A stretch of 64,000 nt of DNA, from the NCBI GenBank assembly GCA_959347315.1, contig OY365810.1:20560081-20624080 (forward strand), written 5' to 3'. The translations under genes and the position numbers were made by a program. Origin of the DNA: Bimastos eiseni (Eukaryota; Annelida; Clitellata; Crassiclitellata; Lumbricidae). Of the stretch, positions 1 through 12,582 are shown one piece after another (position 1 is the first letter of the stretch; each line of letters begins with the position of its first letter). The notes beneath the pieces were generated by a model. That model ran no database searches. It was not told the origin of the DNA and saw only the letters and a list, made by a program, of their open reading frames with translations.

Positions 1-32
1 TCCTTGTAATGCGGTACAACTGTTTTCTTCAG

Positions 33-3000
33 TTTGAAGAGGTCAACGTAAGAACCAAAGATGAACTTACAGACGTTCAGAAAGGTCGGTTCTGTTATTT
101 CACCTGTTCAGCAGACGCATATTTTAAAATAAGATATTCTAATTGTGTTCTAGCTCTAAAGTAATTTCTCAGGCAGCAACGCCAGCTGCATTGCCGACAA
201 CGGCGACTTTGGCGATGTTATTGTTATTGTACTGCATTTGTAATTCATATAGCGCCACTCATAAACCAAACAGAAATCCTACCAGCGCGAGAGACTCGGA
301 AATGTAAGGCTTTCTTCAAGCAGCGAAAGGACCCAAGGAAGCTCTCAGTCTGAAACAATGAGCTAATCATGGCAGGAAGTTGTTTCCACAGAGTTTGGAT
401 AATAAAGGCTCGAGATTTATTCATGGCAATCCTGGTTCGCGGGACAAAGAGTTAAAGTTGGTGAAGCGACTGTAGGGGTCGAAATGAGGTGACTGAGGTC
501 AGCAGGCGGATAAAGAGCACAGAAGTTTTGACGGGTTAAGCCAGAAGAGGATCGGAAGAGTGGTGAGCTCATAAAACAGATTGTCTGGAGAGGAAAAGAA
601 CAGAATATTCAGGATAGGGGAGAACTTTCGACAGTCTTGGAAAAATATTATGATGTTGCAAGTTTCATTAGCCAAAATTGTCTTTGATCGATTCGTCCTG
701 TATTCGACTTACAGCATTAAAAGAAACGAAAATATACTAAAGAACCATGATTATGCTTCACTCTCTAAATTGGTTTTATGGGCACAAATGACGTCACACA
801 ATTTAGGATTTTTTACCCCCTCCCTTCCCCCTTCGTCACAAATGCCATGACCCCTCAAATATGAAGTCACAAAGCTCTGACTTCCTCCCGAAAAAAACAG
901 AAGTCCAGAACGTTATATGCAAATTTTCTTAGAATTATAAATAAAGTAATTGTAACGTAAAAATACTTAAAACTATGTAGTATCTAACGAAGTAAAACGG
1001 AGAAAGTATAACTACTACACTCATTTTGCATTCCACAGGATGAAAAGCTCTGGTAGAATCATTGCATTTAAAAATGTTTAATAAGAATAACTTGAAACGA
1101 TCCAAACTTCTCCCACGCCAAAGCAAAATGCTCCTTTATGGAATAAGCAGGGAGGATCTCATCTTCCTGTTCAATAGATATTACATTCAGATCCAGCCCT
1201 TCTTCGTCCACTATCCAATCAACACTCTCTCCATTTTCTTCATTTGCGCTTACAACTTCACGTTGCCGACGTGCAGTGAGTTTTTTGGCCTGATGTGTTT
1301 TGGTAGTAATATTGATTCCTGCTTGTATGTTGCAGAATGGCCGCCTCACTTCCAAAACCCCAAAATTCAAGAACACAATTACAATAATTAGTGTTGTTAA
1401 TGTGTGGTAACAGTTATTGCCAATTAAGTTGTTTAATTGAGCGACAACTATGAATAAAATCACGCATTTTGATGTTTGATATGACGTCACATTTCGTTGA
1501 CCTCCCCTCCCCTCGTCACACTTCGTCACAAATGGGTGACACTCCTACCCCTAAGCGCGTGACGTCATTTATGGACGGCCCCTCATACCCTCTGCAGTAA
1601 ACATCGGTAAGTAAGTAATTATTAAACGTCAAAGGTCATTGGACACTAGATCATTGATTCTTCAGGAAATGACCAAAGAGCTGGGGAGGGCAAACAGCTG
1701 ACCCCCATTATATTATGGGCTGCTTATTTGAGAGGGTTAGTACAGGTCTTTGTACAATACTTTGGGTAATAGCAGCCAGTTTCATTGTCTACATTATAAT
1801 GTTGACAGCCTACGTAGCCCACTACCGTTTTTTGATGGAAAGTTGGAAAGAACACCGAGAGCATTCAGTTTCTAGAAGTGAATAATGGAATCGAATATCT
1901 TTTAAATAGTATGGCTCTCAACGTAGTCGTATGCGAGCTATTTGCTGCAACAGCTTTGAAATTCCAAAATTCCATTTTCTTTCTTTAATAAATGGATACA
2001 CTTGATAGGAGGAGATTGTGCACTGCAACCAGTGATTATGTTTTGTGCTTAAATGTTAGATCTGTTGTTTGGTCAAATTCCGTCGCTGAGAATCGAAGGC
2101 AAAGTGCTCGTCCAACACGGATCCATCGTTCGATATTTGGCCAGAGAAGCTGACATGTTCGGTTCAGACGATGACGAAACAACTACGTAAGATAGAATAA
2201 CAGATGAACGACGGATAGTTGAATGAATGGATGGATGAGTGGATGGATGAGTGGGTGGATGGATGGATGGATATATGGGTTGATGGATGGATGGGTTGAT
2301 GGATGGGTGCACGGATGGATGGATGGTTGATGGATGAATGGGTGGACGGATGGATGGGTGTATGAATGGATGGACGGATGGATGGGTGTATGGATGGGTG
2401 GATTGATTGATGGATGGGTTGATGGGTGGATGGTTGATGGATGGTTGATGGAAGGTTGATGGATGGATGGGTGTTTGGATGGGTGGATGGGCTGATGGAT
2501 GGATGATTGGATGGACGGATGGATGATTGGATGGATAGATTATTGGATGGATGGATGGACGGATGGATTATTGAATAGATGAATTGGTGGATGGATTATT
2601 GGATGGATAGACGGGTTGATAGATGGGTTGATGAGTTGATGGATGGGTGGATAAATTGGCAAATGTATGGATGATTTGATGAATGGATGGATGGTTGGGT
2701 GGGTTGCTAGATGGGCTTATGGATGGATTATCGGACGACCTTTTAACGATCTCATTGTAATGACTTTATGCGGTCGAATGATCCAATAGAACACGATCGT
2801 TAATCCAGCGAGAGTTTTAAAGGTTCGTACTTTCTCGGTCAGACCAACTTACTGGCGCCTAGTTACATGCGTCGCAATCTCCGTTAACTTTTCATAACTT
2901 ATTGACTAAATTAAATCGCGACAGACGTAAAACACCGCAGATATTCACGCTTTACCGTTTGCTATTAACTGTCCTCAATTTCCGCCATTTCAAAATGATT

Positions 3001-5559
3001 CAAAATCGTTTTGCTAATGGCTAATTTCAGCGATTGCCATAGCAACGTTTCAAACACCAACTCTCCGCAATACGAGACTTAGGTGAGTATAGCCTATAGG
3101 ATGCCGAGTATAGGGTGACTAACAAGGTGATTAGTAGCTAATGCGATTGTCATCAAGCAGCAAGTAAGATCAGATGATACAGACTGAATATGTAAGGAAG
3201 ACAATCATATTTCAGATATGGCGCAGTAGCCTAAAAGTGTGAGGCTGGGAGAGGCGAGATCCATTGGTCAAAATAGGCCTATGCCTAAACACCAACAGAC
3301 TATAGGACAGGAAACCTAAGAGGCAGAGACGATTTAAAAGTTTCATTATTAGTCCAGGTGATAAGCTGCCACGACGAAGCGTACATATATACGACACTGA
3401 TGCCCAAACAAAAGATATTCATCTGCGAGACTGGCGTTTAATGGTTTGGTCAGGACATAGGAACATTCTCACTAAATAGGCTGAATGCCAACATGCCAAC
3501 ACCAACAAGGTAGTTAGGACTTAGAACTGAAAAAAGTTTAAAAAACAATTGACCTAATGCTGTGATCTCATTGTCTGCAGATAGATTGGTGTACATAATT
3601 ATTTAAAGAGATGGACAAAATGCACGAATTCGCTAGAGTTTCACCATCACATGGAGAAATTTATATAAGCAGAAGTGTTGCAGAACTGCATGTTTAGTCT
3701 AATGCACTGTTTGGTGTCAGCCCTTATATGTAGCAACATAAATCAGGACGATTTGTTCGGCAACTGTTACTGCATCACGTTTCTACTTGTAGAATCGACA
3801 TGCTTTTCGAGGGGACGAGGGATTTCATAACCAAATTCTACGCCTTTGGCTTTGCAAACGACAACAAGATCAAGGAAGAACTCGACACTAAGATTCTTCC
3901 GAAATATCTTCCTATCTTCAATAAGGTTGGCTACACGAAGTCTTGCGCTTCCCAATCCGATGCATATCGATCGTAATACAAGGGCAGGTCATTGGCACGT
4001 GGCACCTCATCACCGAATTTTAAAAACCACCTGCTTTTAGGCTAAGTGAAGAATTAGAGGACTAGCACTATAGGATTTAACAGCAGGATATAAGCTATAG
4101 GGCCTACAGAGATGGATGAATTTTTATGTGTGCATGCTGCGTGACAGGTTCTGGAAGAGAATCGAACTGGATATTTGGTTGGATCGGATATGTCGCTGGC
4201 TGATGTCGGTCTCATGGAGGTTCTGCTTTCGATCGTCGACTACTTTGGCGAAGAAAGATTTTCCAAGTTCAGGAAAATAAAAGTAACGCGTTATACTATT
4301 TGGACAGTAGGCCCAATTGATGCAATTGCTAAAATTGCGAGCATTAACCTATATTTTATTAGATTTGCCTACTTGTATTTGATTGCGATTAACCTAGGCC
4401 TATTTATTTCAGTTTGATCATGGCATCAAATGCGGGCTAATTAAAAATATGACATTTGGAGAACCAATTTAAAGAGATAAAGGAAGTACAGTGCTGAGTC
4501 TGATTAACCGACGTCAAGAGGCAACAAGCTTAGAATATAATAGGCATCCTTGGCCTATATTAACTATCGGATCATTCATCGGATAATCCTTTAAGAGACT
4601 CGAATTATACTTTAAGAGGTTATCGCAGTACCTAATTATTTTCGCATCATTAAGGTGAGAATAAAATTTCATATGCCTATTTTTGTATTTTTATTAGGCC
4701 TATAGGCCAACGTCATTTTGATTCGTGCCCTTTTTGCTGGAATATAGTCTAAGTCAAATATCTCTATGCGTAAGCCCTACTAGGTTAGATGAGTACATGT
4801 ATTGTCATAAGTGTTAGTCAAGACTCGCTGTTACCTCACCCGATGTGTGATCTCTTGATCGCAATGGCTTATCGCACGAACTAGTAGATCGAACAGTCCT
4901 ATCGGGTTTCGATGATAGAATGCGGATCAGACCAGTTAATAAGTCCACTGTACATCTTCTGACAATCCTTCCGACACAACGTTGGTTAGCCGATTGATTA
5001 GAGAGATCTACTCCTAACGCGGAGAGTGCGGGTTCGATCCTCGGACGAGGAGTTAGTCCGAGGAGTTACTGTGTAGGGACCTTGAGCAAGTCCTTCGCAC
5101 ACAATTGCTGTGCATCACAACTGTAGTTGTGCCGTCGAGGCGTGTGTGCACTTCTGAACTAAGTGTAAGAAGGGCGATAAAAAATTATAAGATTTAATCC
5201 TATAGTCTACGGTCAGATGATGTTTTAGACGTTTTCGGTTCGTGTAGCTAATGAAGTTTTCGTTAAAACACTGATTAATAACTCGTTGAATTTCAGTTGC
5301 TTCCGGCATTCATTCAAAATAGAAATAGCTTACCACAGTTGTACGTATTATAGGACTAAGCTTTCGTTGATAACTGCGGTTACGAGTGACTATAACTTGG
5401 CAGCGCAAAGCAGTAATTTTTATCTGTGTCGTGGCTTTGCAGAAATTTGTTAAGACAATGAGAGACGAGCCACAGATCCGCCATTACATCGACAAACTCC
5501 GAAAACGACCGAATGACGAACAGTACGTGAAAGAAGTGAAAGATCTGTTCGGGCAATAG
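33..5559 (+). CDS. Alpha-class-like glutathione S-transferase, 3' five coding exons (5' partial)
   Basis: Exons read at 33-84, 2060-2186, 3793-3925, 4148-4282 and 5443-5559 (TAG). All have AG/GT borders and matching phases, giving 187 residues. Cytosolic GSTs conjugate glutathione to electrophiles. The order fits the alpha class: a 52-bp exon starting [12 protein letters not shown], the thioredoxin-fold end [14 protein letters not shown] with the cis-Pro (QIP) that binds glutathione, then [11 protein letters not shown] where the family has the SNAIL/TRAIL-type motif, then the helical domain with [23 protein letters not shown] (the N-capping box) and a C-terminal [17 protein letters not shown]. 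Vertebrate alpha GSTs are about 222 residues; the missing N-terminal exon, with the catalytic Tyr, must lie left of the window. Class is inferred from exon pattern and C-terminus; a sigma-type enzyme is less likely. The coding part shows no break. Confidence 0.9.
85..2059 (+). other. GST intron, no recognised element
   Basis: Intron between the 52-bp exon and the exon at 2060. Short open frames on both strands look like chance. I recognised no repeat family and no conserved protein. Confidence 0.5.
2217..2720 (+). repeat. Tetranucleotide GGAT/GATG tandem array
   Basis: About 500 bp of degenerate GGAT repeats with GGGT, GGTT and GACG variants, inside the GST intron just after the exon at 2060-2186. 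The His/Pro/Ser-rich open frame on the minus strand is only a reading of this repeat. Confidence 0.9.
4978..5195 (+). mobile_element. Degenerate tRNA-derived SINE
   Basis: In the last GST intron. A tRNA-like head contains an A-box-like stretch (TTAGCCGATTGATTAGAGAG) and a B-box (GGGTTCGATCCTCGG). It continues into a body with ACCTTGAGCAAGTCCTTCGC, a type of sequence common after tRNA heads in animal SINEs. The anticodon arm does not fold well, so a functional tRNA is unlikely. Confidence 0.6.
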
Positions 5560-7953
5560 ACAACCGTCGCAATGTAATACTCTTCCTGAACATCCGCTTA
5601 GTTATGTGCAATTAATAGACATGGAACTCAGGCATTGAAGCTATTTTAATCGATCCACTAAATTGAGCTGCAATTCAGAGTGTTAAGAGACGGTCAATAC
5701 AACTTAACGCCGCATAGGCATATGCGTCTGTCCATAACCTTATGAGTGATATAATAATTATACGATTTTGTTTAAGAGCAAGACATTCGAAAGTTTGTTC
5801 CATATCAGTATCAGAGGTTCCTTATGCAGCGCATTTATGACGCAAATTGTGCTGTCGACATTATCGAATGTGCAGTTGACTTGTATGGAATGTGATATAC
5901 TGTGTATTAAGATTTTTGGGAGATTATTTAGTCAGGTCGAAACACAAGATTTCCTTTTAATACCTGAAAGTAGTGTTTGAAAAGAATTGTGCAATCTAAA
6001 TTTATTTGTAGGCCTTGGCTATTTTGAACTCTTTTCATGTTGTCCTACTTTGTGTTTGCTTATACGCTACAATTTGATGCAAAACAATGAAAATCGTTTG
6101 CGATAACGCCGAAAAGTGAGAAGTGTACGGACAACTAATTAAGTTGATCCATAATAAGAATAAACACTATTTTTATACAATTGCCTAACTTTGTTGATAC
6201 AGCAGCTATTCGAAGGAACATAATTTTTGCATTAGATTGGATCCGTGTGGGCTCTAATCGGGTTATATATATATATATATGAGAATATGGGTCCTTAATC
6301 CTTCTATAACCATTTTTAGGCGTCCTTGAATGGTTAGAATATTATTTTTCTTCGTATTGCCTTCCTTTCTGTATGAAGGCGAATGGGTGAGACTGCAGCC
6401 TATAGCTGCCTTCAATGTGTTCGTTATGTTACCTTTATGTTAGAAAGTGTTATGTTGCTGTTACTTCATTGTGGTGATAACTGCGTTTTAATAATTAGTG
6501 TAGTGCACTAATTTAAAAAAGATGTCCCTATGCGCACCATAACTAGTGGTCTATGAAATGTTTAAGTAGCCTATCGTCCAAAGGTTGTATGAAGAACTTT
6601 CAATGGGAAGAACTGTTTAGATTCATCTCGACTTATGCATATTCAAAGCAGACGCTGGTATAGGCCTACATCGGCTACTAATTAGGCCTACACGAACGAC
6701 AGACTTGATTAACGAGCATGATTGTCAATATCTTGACTGAATGTAGGAAGATTGTCCCTCCAGACAATTGCCCCCGGACAACTGCCTGTCTCCATTCTGA
6801 GTAGGACATTTGCCCCTGGACAATTGCCCCCCCCCTATGTAAAGGTTGAATATGTGTGTAACCGCAGACATGCAAAATATATTTATCACTAATCCAACTT
6901 AGTATAATGATGATGAGGAGACGGAAAATACGACGACAATGACGATGATGATATTTAGTATAATTTTACACAGACAATCATTCCACATCTTGATTACAAG
7001 TACCGTATGAACGGATGTTGACAAGTTAACTTCTATTAGGCAAAATATATTAGAGGTCAAACCAATTTCTATTTAAGCACGAATACATCATTCATCAGTC
7101 CAACTTCTGTTAAAACAATAAAATAAGCAATTAGGTCTCATTATCGTGTCACTTCAGATACAAAGTAAGACAATAATCTGTTTAATTGTGTTGCTTCGTT
7201 GGTATCAATTTAATAATCTATTATACAAATCAGACATTCTTATGAATTTCTTTTACTGTTGTTAGATAAATAAATACTAACATTGACACGCATTCATTTG
7301 CCGTTAAAGCAATCGCTGACGAATGTTTATTAAATGCCAGAGTGACACGCGTTATCAATCATATGACATCTTGTTCTTCGTTTGTGTTACGTTGCCAAGT
7401 AGTCGCTTCATAGTCTACATGGGATTCATGCACACATAGGCGTATACATACGTGCAATCACATACATACAATCATGCATCATAAATATGCAAATACAAAC
7501 CTGCATATACTTTGGACGAGCTTATGGTCTAACCGAGAGGCGCAATTAGAGTCAGAGACAGAGAGACACAGAGACAGAGAGAAAGAGAGAAGAGATATTA
7601 AGCCTGATTGATGTAATATTCATTGGTACGGACAGAAGAGAGACGGAGACAGGGACACACCCGTCTCATTTTGAATTGTGGTCGCCCGTTTGAATGGATC
7701 CCAGGTCATTTAGAGTGCAAGGGCAGTAGGCCTACTACCCCAAGATTAAGATCTCGTATACATATGCCGTCATTGGAAAGCAAACTGTAGTCCGCGTACT
7801 CTCTTTGGCAGAGGCTCATCACACGCAGCTTGGGTTCTAACCATTTTGTCTGAAATCTGGGCGCTATATATCGTGCCTTAGAAGGCTTAGATGAGCCATC
7901 TGATAAGGCTAAAACTATTGTGCACAGCTTTATTATCCTTGCTTTAATGGAAG
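5560..7953. other. Spacer downstream of the GST gene
   Basis: No coding exon recognised. A candidate polyadenylation signal for the GST gene, AATAAA, is at 6159-6164. There is a short (TA)n run near 6264-6281, a GGACAATTGCCCC-type repeat at about 6740-6835, and a GA-rich tract at about 7540-7600. Confidence 0.5.
6159..6164 (+). terminator. Candidate GST polyadenylation signal
   Basis: AATAAA hexamer 600 bp after the GST stop codon. Position is plausible, but the transcript end cannot be proved from sequence. Confidence 0.35.
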
Positions 7954-8618
7954 ATGAGTTGTATGGTCTCGAGACAGTGTCTCGGTCTCAAGAAGTATCG
8001 AGTCAGTTTTTTAGTGTCTCGATCTCGGCCTCGGTCTCGGGAAGCCTATTATCTCGGTCTTGCGGTAGTGTCTCGAATTCCTATAAAATGTCTTGAAGTG
8101 AAAGTCTTGTTCTGTCTCGAACAAGCAGTCTCGATATGTTTCGCGTTAACTGTCTAAAAATCTTGCGCTAGAAACTGAAACCGGAGTCTACGAGAAACGG
8201 GAATTCTGGTTAACGCGCGAGTCACCTGATATTGAAATCAATTCAATTTTCTTAAAGTGGACAAATGTCTAATGAGGTTTTCTTTCTACTATTCAAATGA
8301 TAGCCCGACGAAGAGATAGCGAAAAAGATAAAATGCGACGATATAAAAACTGTTCTCGGGAATTGGTACATTGGTACATTATATACATTGTAAGTTTCAA
8401 ATTGAAATTAAAATGAACATTTTCCCCGAAAACTGATACATTAGTAATTTACAACCTTTTATATACGATCACTTGCCTTTTACTGTCTCGTGCTGTCTCG
8501 TACTATCTCATACCTAGTGTCTCGGTCTTGGTCTTGGTATCTCACTGTCTTGGTCTCGGCACCTCACTGTCTCGGTCTCGTCTTGGTCTTGAAGTTTCAA
8601 GTCTTGCATACAACACTG
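7954..8618. mobile_element. Non-autonomous hAT-type element, GTCTCG-rich
   Basis: Bounded by a perfect 8-bp duplication AATGGAAG (7946-7953 and 8619-8626). The ends are TGAGTTGTATGG and CTTGCATACAACACTG. The interior is a dense degenerate run of GTCTCG/GAGACC. The same family sits inverted at 20346-20781. No transposase is encoded. Confidence 0.8.
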
Positions 8619-8984
8619 AATGGAAGTTGGAAGGATGAAATAGTGTCATAGTGACAGGGTAAGTAGCAGTCTGATATATAAAACTATTTTATAGTGTCGT
8701 ATTACGCTGGATTGATGAAGTGCTCATAGGGCAAGTAGAAGTTGGATTGATGCTCAAACTATATGCTGCCATTGGACAAAATAGTGTCGGACTATGGAAC
8801 CATCAGATTATCAAACGTCTTATTTCCTAAGCTAAAAGCCTAAAGTCCGACAGTTTTGCGGAGAATTAGTCCCAATGCTCCTTTTTCTTGTTAATATTTT
8901 CTTGGCATTGCATTGGTTCAGTGTTGGTCATTGCATAATCTTGACGTACTATTCATCCATTCATTTATTTATTCATTCATTCAT

Positions 8985-9520
8985 TATAAACTTAATATAG
9001 TGCCATCAAGATAGTATATTCGAAGACCCACCCGATCCAACCAAGGCGATACAAATCAGTCTTAAGCAACTTATATAACAAAGGCATATTACTTATTGTT
9101 AACATTCGCATCTCTAAGGAGTGTGTTCCAGGTGGAACGACCAACAGCAGAGAAGATGCGTTGCTGCTTTTGTTTGAGGTGCTTTCTCGGAGCATCAGAA
9201 GCTCACAAACAGAGAACGAGCGAAGAGCTGAACGACCAAGCAAAGCTGAAACAAGGCAGCAAAGTCCTCGCAGACAAAGAAGCTGGACGACCAACCAGAG
9301 CTGAAATAAGTCAGCAAAGTCCTCGCAGGCAAAGAGGAGCAAATCCAAGAAGGAGTCTACAGCTAATGTAGCTTTGCGATATGGTAAGCCTGTGCATAGA
9401 GTGTATTTAGAAAGGCGCCCAATGAGGCAGGCAGCAGAGCGAAGAATCCCGTTAAGACGGGTCATCAGCACTCGTGTAGGTCCACTATGGCTGAGCAGCT
9501 GGTGACACAAGCATGGACTT
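8985..9520 (-). mobile_element. CR1/L2-like LINE 3' end (reverse transcriptase C-terminal region)
   Basis: On the minus strand an unbroken stretch of about 170 codons reads GILRSAACLIGRLSKYT... and ends LLKTDLYRLGWIG. It keeps the spacing of the conserved C-terminal region of CR1/L2-type polymerases (RxLxxAARLIxR ... FxxxLKTxLY). The low-coordinate end is the element's 3' terminus and carries a TATAGTGCC-like tail before an AT-rich flank. Truncated at the 5' end. Confidence 0.65.
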
Positions 9521-9559
9521 TAAAGAATAGCAGCAGCGTCAGGAGATTGGGAGCGAGAA

Positions 9560-10920
9560 ACAGTACATAGCTGGCGAAGTTGATAGTAACAATTACGGGT
9601 GAGTCGATTGATTTGGAATGAAAGCTAAGTTTCTGGTCTAGAATGATCCTTACGTCTCAGTCAGATAGATTCAAAAAGGTAAGATGAGGAAAGGTTTCAG
9701 CCACCAAGCACTGGTCAACACCCGCTAGTCGTCTAGCTTTGACCACCAGATTAATTGAATTTCAGTAGCGTTGCGGAGAATAAGGTCTTTGAATAAAGTT
9801 CAAACAATTGACTTTTTTATATTTAATTAAGAAAATCAGGGTTGAGATGATTGTCTTCATTGAGCATATGCACACTTAGAACAGTGGCCACTACTATAAT
9901 TTGGGCAAAGATAATTGAGATAAGCATGGTACAAAGATTGCGTGTGCTGGTAGAACAATGGGTGATTGACAGTTTGTTGACAGATGATGTACACAAAGGT
10001 TACTGATAAGGCGCCAGATGCCCAGTGCAAAGTGCTGCGTGCTCCACGAAAACAATGGATGTTGTTTACAGTACAAAGGTCAGGTGTGCCCGCATAACAA
10101 TGGTGATTGACAAGTGGGCGGGGCTAGGGTTCACCTTGAGACAATAGATGACGTCATAGGGTGTCACGTGACAGTCCAAAGTACAAATGTTCTAGAGCTG
10201 TCACTACACGCACTACTACCGTTTCTATAGTTAAAACTATAATACACTAATTTAATGCTACTTTTTTTCATTTTTTACTGGAAACAGACTGGTAGTGATG
10301 GTTATCTCGTCCTAGGCCTACGATAATGTCTGTTACAGTTTGTAAATTTCAATTCACAATTTCAATATTGGGAAGGGCAGAATAGAAATATTGGTATGGG
10401 GCGGTAAATTGTGAAATCCGCCGTTGGCTATTGTACTATAAAGTACCGGATCACGAAAAAGTGACAATCGTAAGATTTTTACAAATTTCCTACACAGACC
10501 GATGATAGTTGTTGGTTACACGCCCGTTACAGTTCTGTCCAGGTGCCCGGAATTTCTGTCGGCGGCGCTGCACCGCTGACTCCTTTCCATCAGCTTAATT
10601 GCTTCTTACGTGCCTTGATATCCTGTAAGCTTATTTAATTTAATTTATTTAAAGCTTGAGATAACTTCAGAGCTTGGTTCTAAACTTCCAGTACGTACTT
10701 CACTCTGCTAAGGTTATCGCTGGTACGGTTACATTTTTGGGCAAATTCAAGCGCAACATAAAATTACTGAACGAACTTTGTCCCATCGTTTTAATTTTTG
10801 CGTTTCAGCTTCCGGTAGAAACAAAACAGTTGCAATATTAGTGGATTGTATTAGACTGTACATATTGTTTTTGTTTCGAAACTGCAATGTGAGTTAGACT
10901 AGTTTTAGTGCATCATTTAT
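9560..10920. other. Region upstream of the syndecan first coding exon
   Basis: No coding sequence recognised. It should hold the 5' UTR and promoter of the syndecan gene, but no TATA box or initiator could be assigned. Confidence 0.4.
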
Positions 10921-10995
10921 ATGGGCGAAGCAATGGAGAGGAATTATATTATTCTTTTCATCGGGCTGGCATTGGTTGGAGGCACTCTTTCACAG
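10921..10995 (+). other. SDC: Syndecan exon 1: signal peptide
   Basis: Reads [20 protein letters not shown] followed by GTLSQ, with a hydrophobic core and a small-residue cleavage region. The donor is CAG|GTGTAG, phase 0. Confidence 0.85.
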
Positions 10996-12543
10996 GTGTA
11001 GTACTGCAGTTTAAATATGTGTCCCGTTCTGTGCATCTTGTTGAACTGTCCTATTTAAAATGCAATACATTTCAACGTTCAGAGTGGAGTAGAAACTTTG
11101 TAAAAGATAATTTGTGATTTTGGCGTTCTAAATTATTTGCCCATTGTAGCATATGGTTCGGTTATCGGTTAGCTTGTGCTATAATTTTCATTGATCCAAG
11201 TTCTGCTTCCACTATAATTTCTTATTCACTTCGCATCCACTAAAATAGTAATCTCTAAGAATATATTACCCTTAAAAGATTCATTTTGGCGTATTTAATT
11301 CAACACAATTTTGGATAAAAGTGTATTTTATCATATTTTATTATACCATGGTGCTTCTAGTGTATTTTAACGTATTTCATTATTTTATTATTTATTTATT
11401 AGATGTCCAACTGTAGCTTAAATGGAGACGGGATCGATGAAAAAGAATAATGTGCAAGTAGAAACTGTATTCATGAAAGAAATTATGCTTAAATGGAAGC
11501 TGTATCGATGAAAATATGCTTGATTGATGCGAGAATGGTGTTGTTATGTGGGATCGATGTAAACAAGGCTGTGTATGTGCACAAAATCCTGATTAATGAA
11601 AGAAATATACCTAAATGGAAGCTGGATTGATGAAAAGAAATATACTTAAATGGAAGCTGGATTGCCGAAGAAAAATACGCATGATTGGAAGCTGGATCAG
11701 TGAAATAATCATGCATATTTGGAAGTTCCATTGATGACAAAATGGCGTCGCGATGGAATCTAATGGAATTTCTGATCAACATTTTGTTTAATTAAATACT
11801 CGAAAACACACTTTTTAGTGATCCAGCTTCCATTTAAAGCATTATTATTATCATCAATCTAGGTTCTACTTTCAAAATACACGATATAATGAAGGAAATA
11901 ATTAAATACGCTAAAATACACCGCAAGCACATGAGGTAATAAACCACGCTAAAATTACCCAAGTTTGATCCACAAATAGCGTATTTAATTATTATTAGCA
12001 ATAATTAGCAGTGCACTAACGAATAATGTTGAACTGTCCCAGAACAGCAGAATTCTTTTAATCTATCCAGCTTCTATTTAAGCATATGATCCTTTTCATC
12101 GACCCATCTTCGATTAGTTACATGTATTTCTTTTCATCAATCCAGTTTCTGCATACACGGCCATCTTTTCATCGATTCCACTTCTATCGTAACAGTATTC
12201 TCTTATCAATCCAGCATCTATTATTGAACATGTTGTTTTCATCAATTCAGCTTCCATTTAGGCAGAATTGCTATTATCAATCCAGTTTCTACTTTACAGT
12301 CTTCTTTTCATCAATCCCAGCTCCATTTAAATTACAGCTGTACATCTATTCACGTGAAATAAGCAAAAATGCACCATACGAGATATGAAATTTATAATAA
12401 AATGTGCTAAGTTGCACCTTTACGCATTCCCTATAGTAAACAACAGGGCTGCCCCGAATGCGCTCACAATAGAGCGTTTATGCTTACCCAGCCACGTCTC
12501 ATATTCAAAGTAAATAAGTGAAGAACACAAACTCCACGTTTAG

Positions 12544-12582
<39 letters not shown>

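Noticed and set aside
4990..5055. A functional tRNA gene
   Set aside because: The B box is good, but the anticodon and acceptor stems do not pair. The sequence continues into a SINE body.
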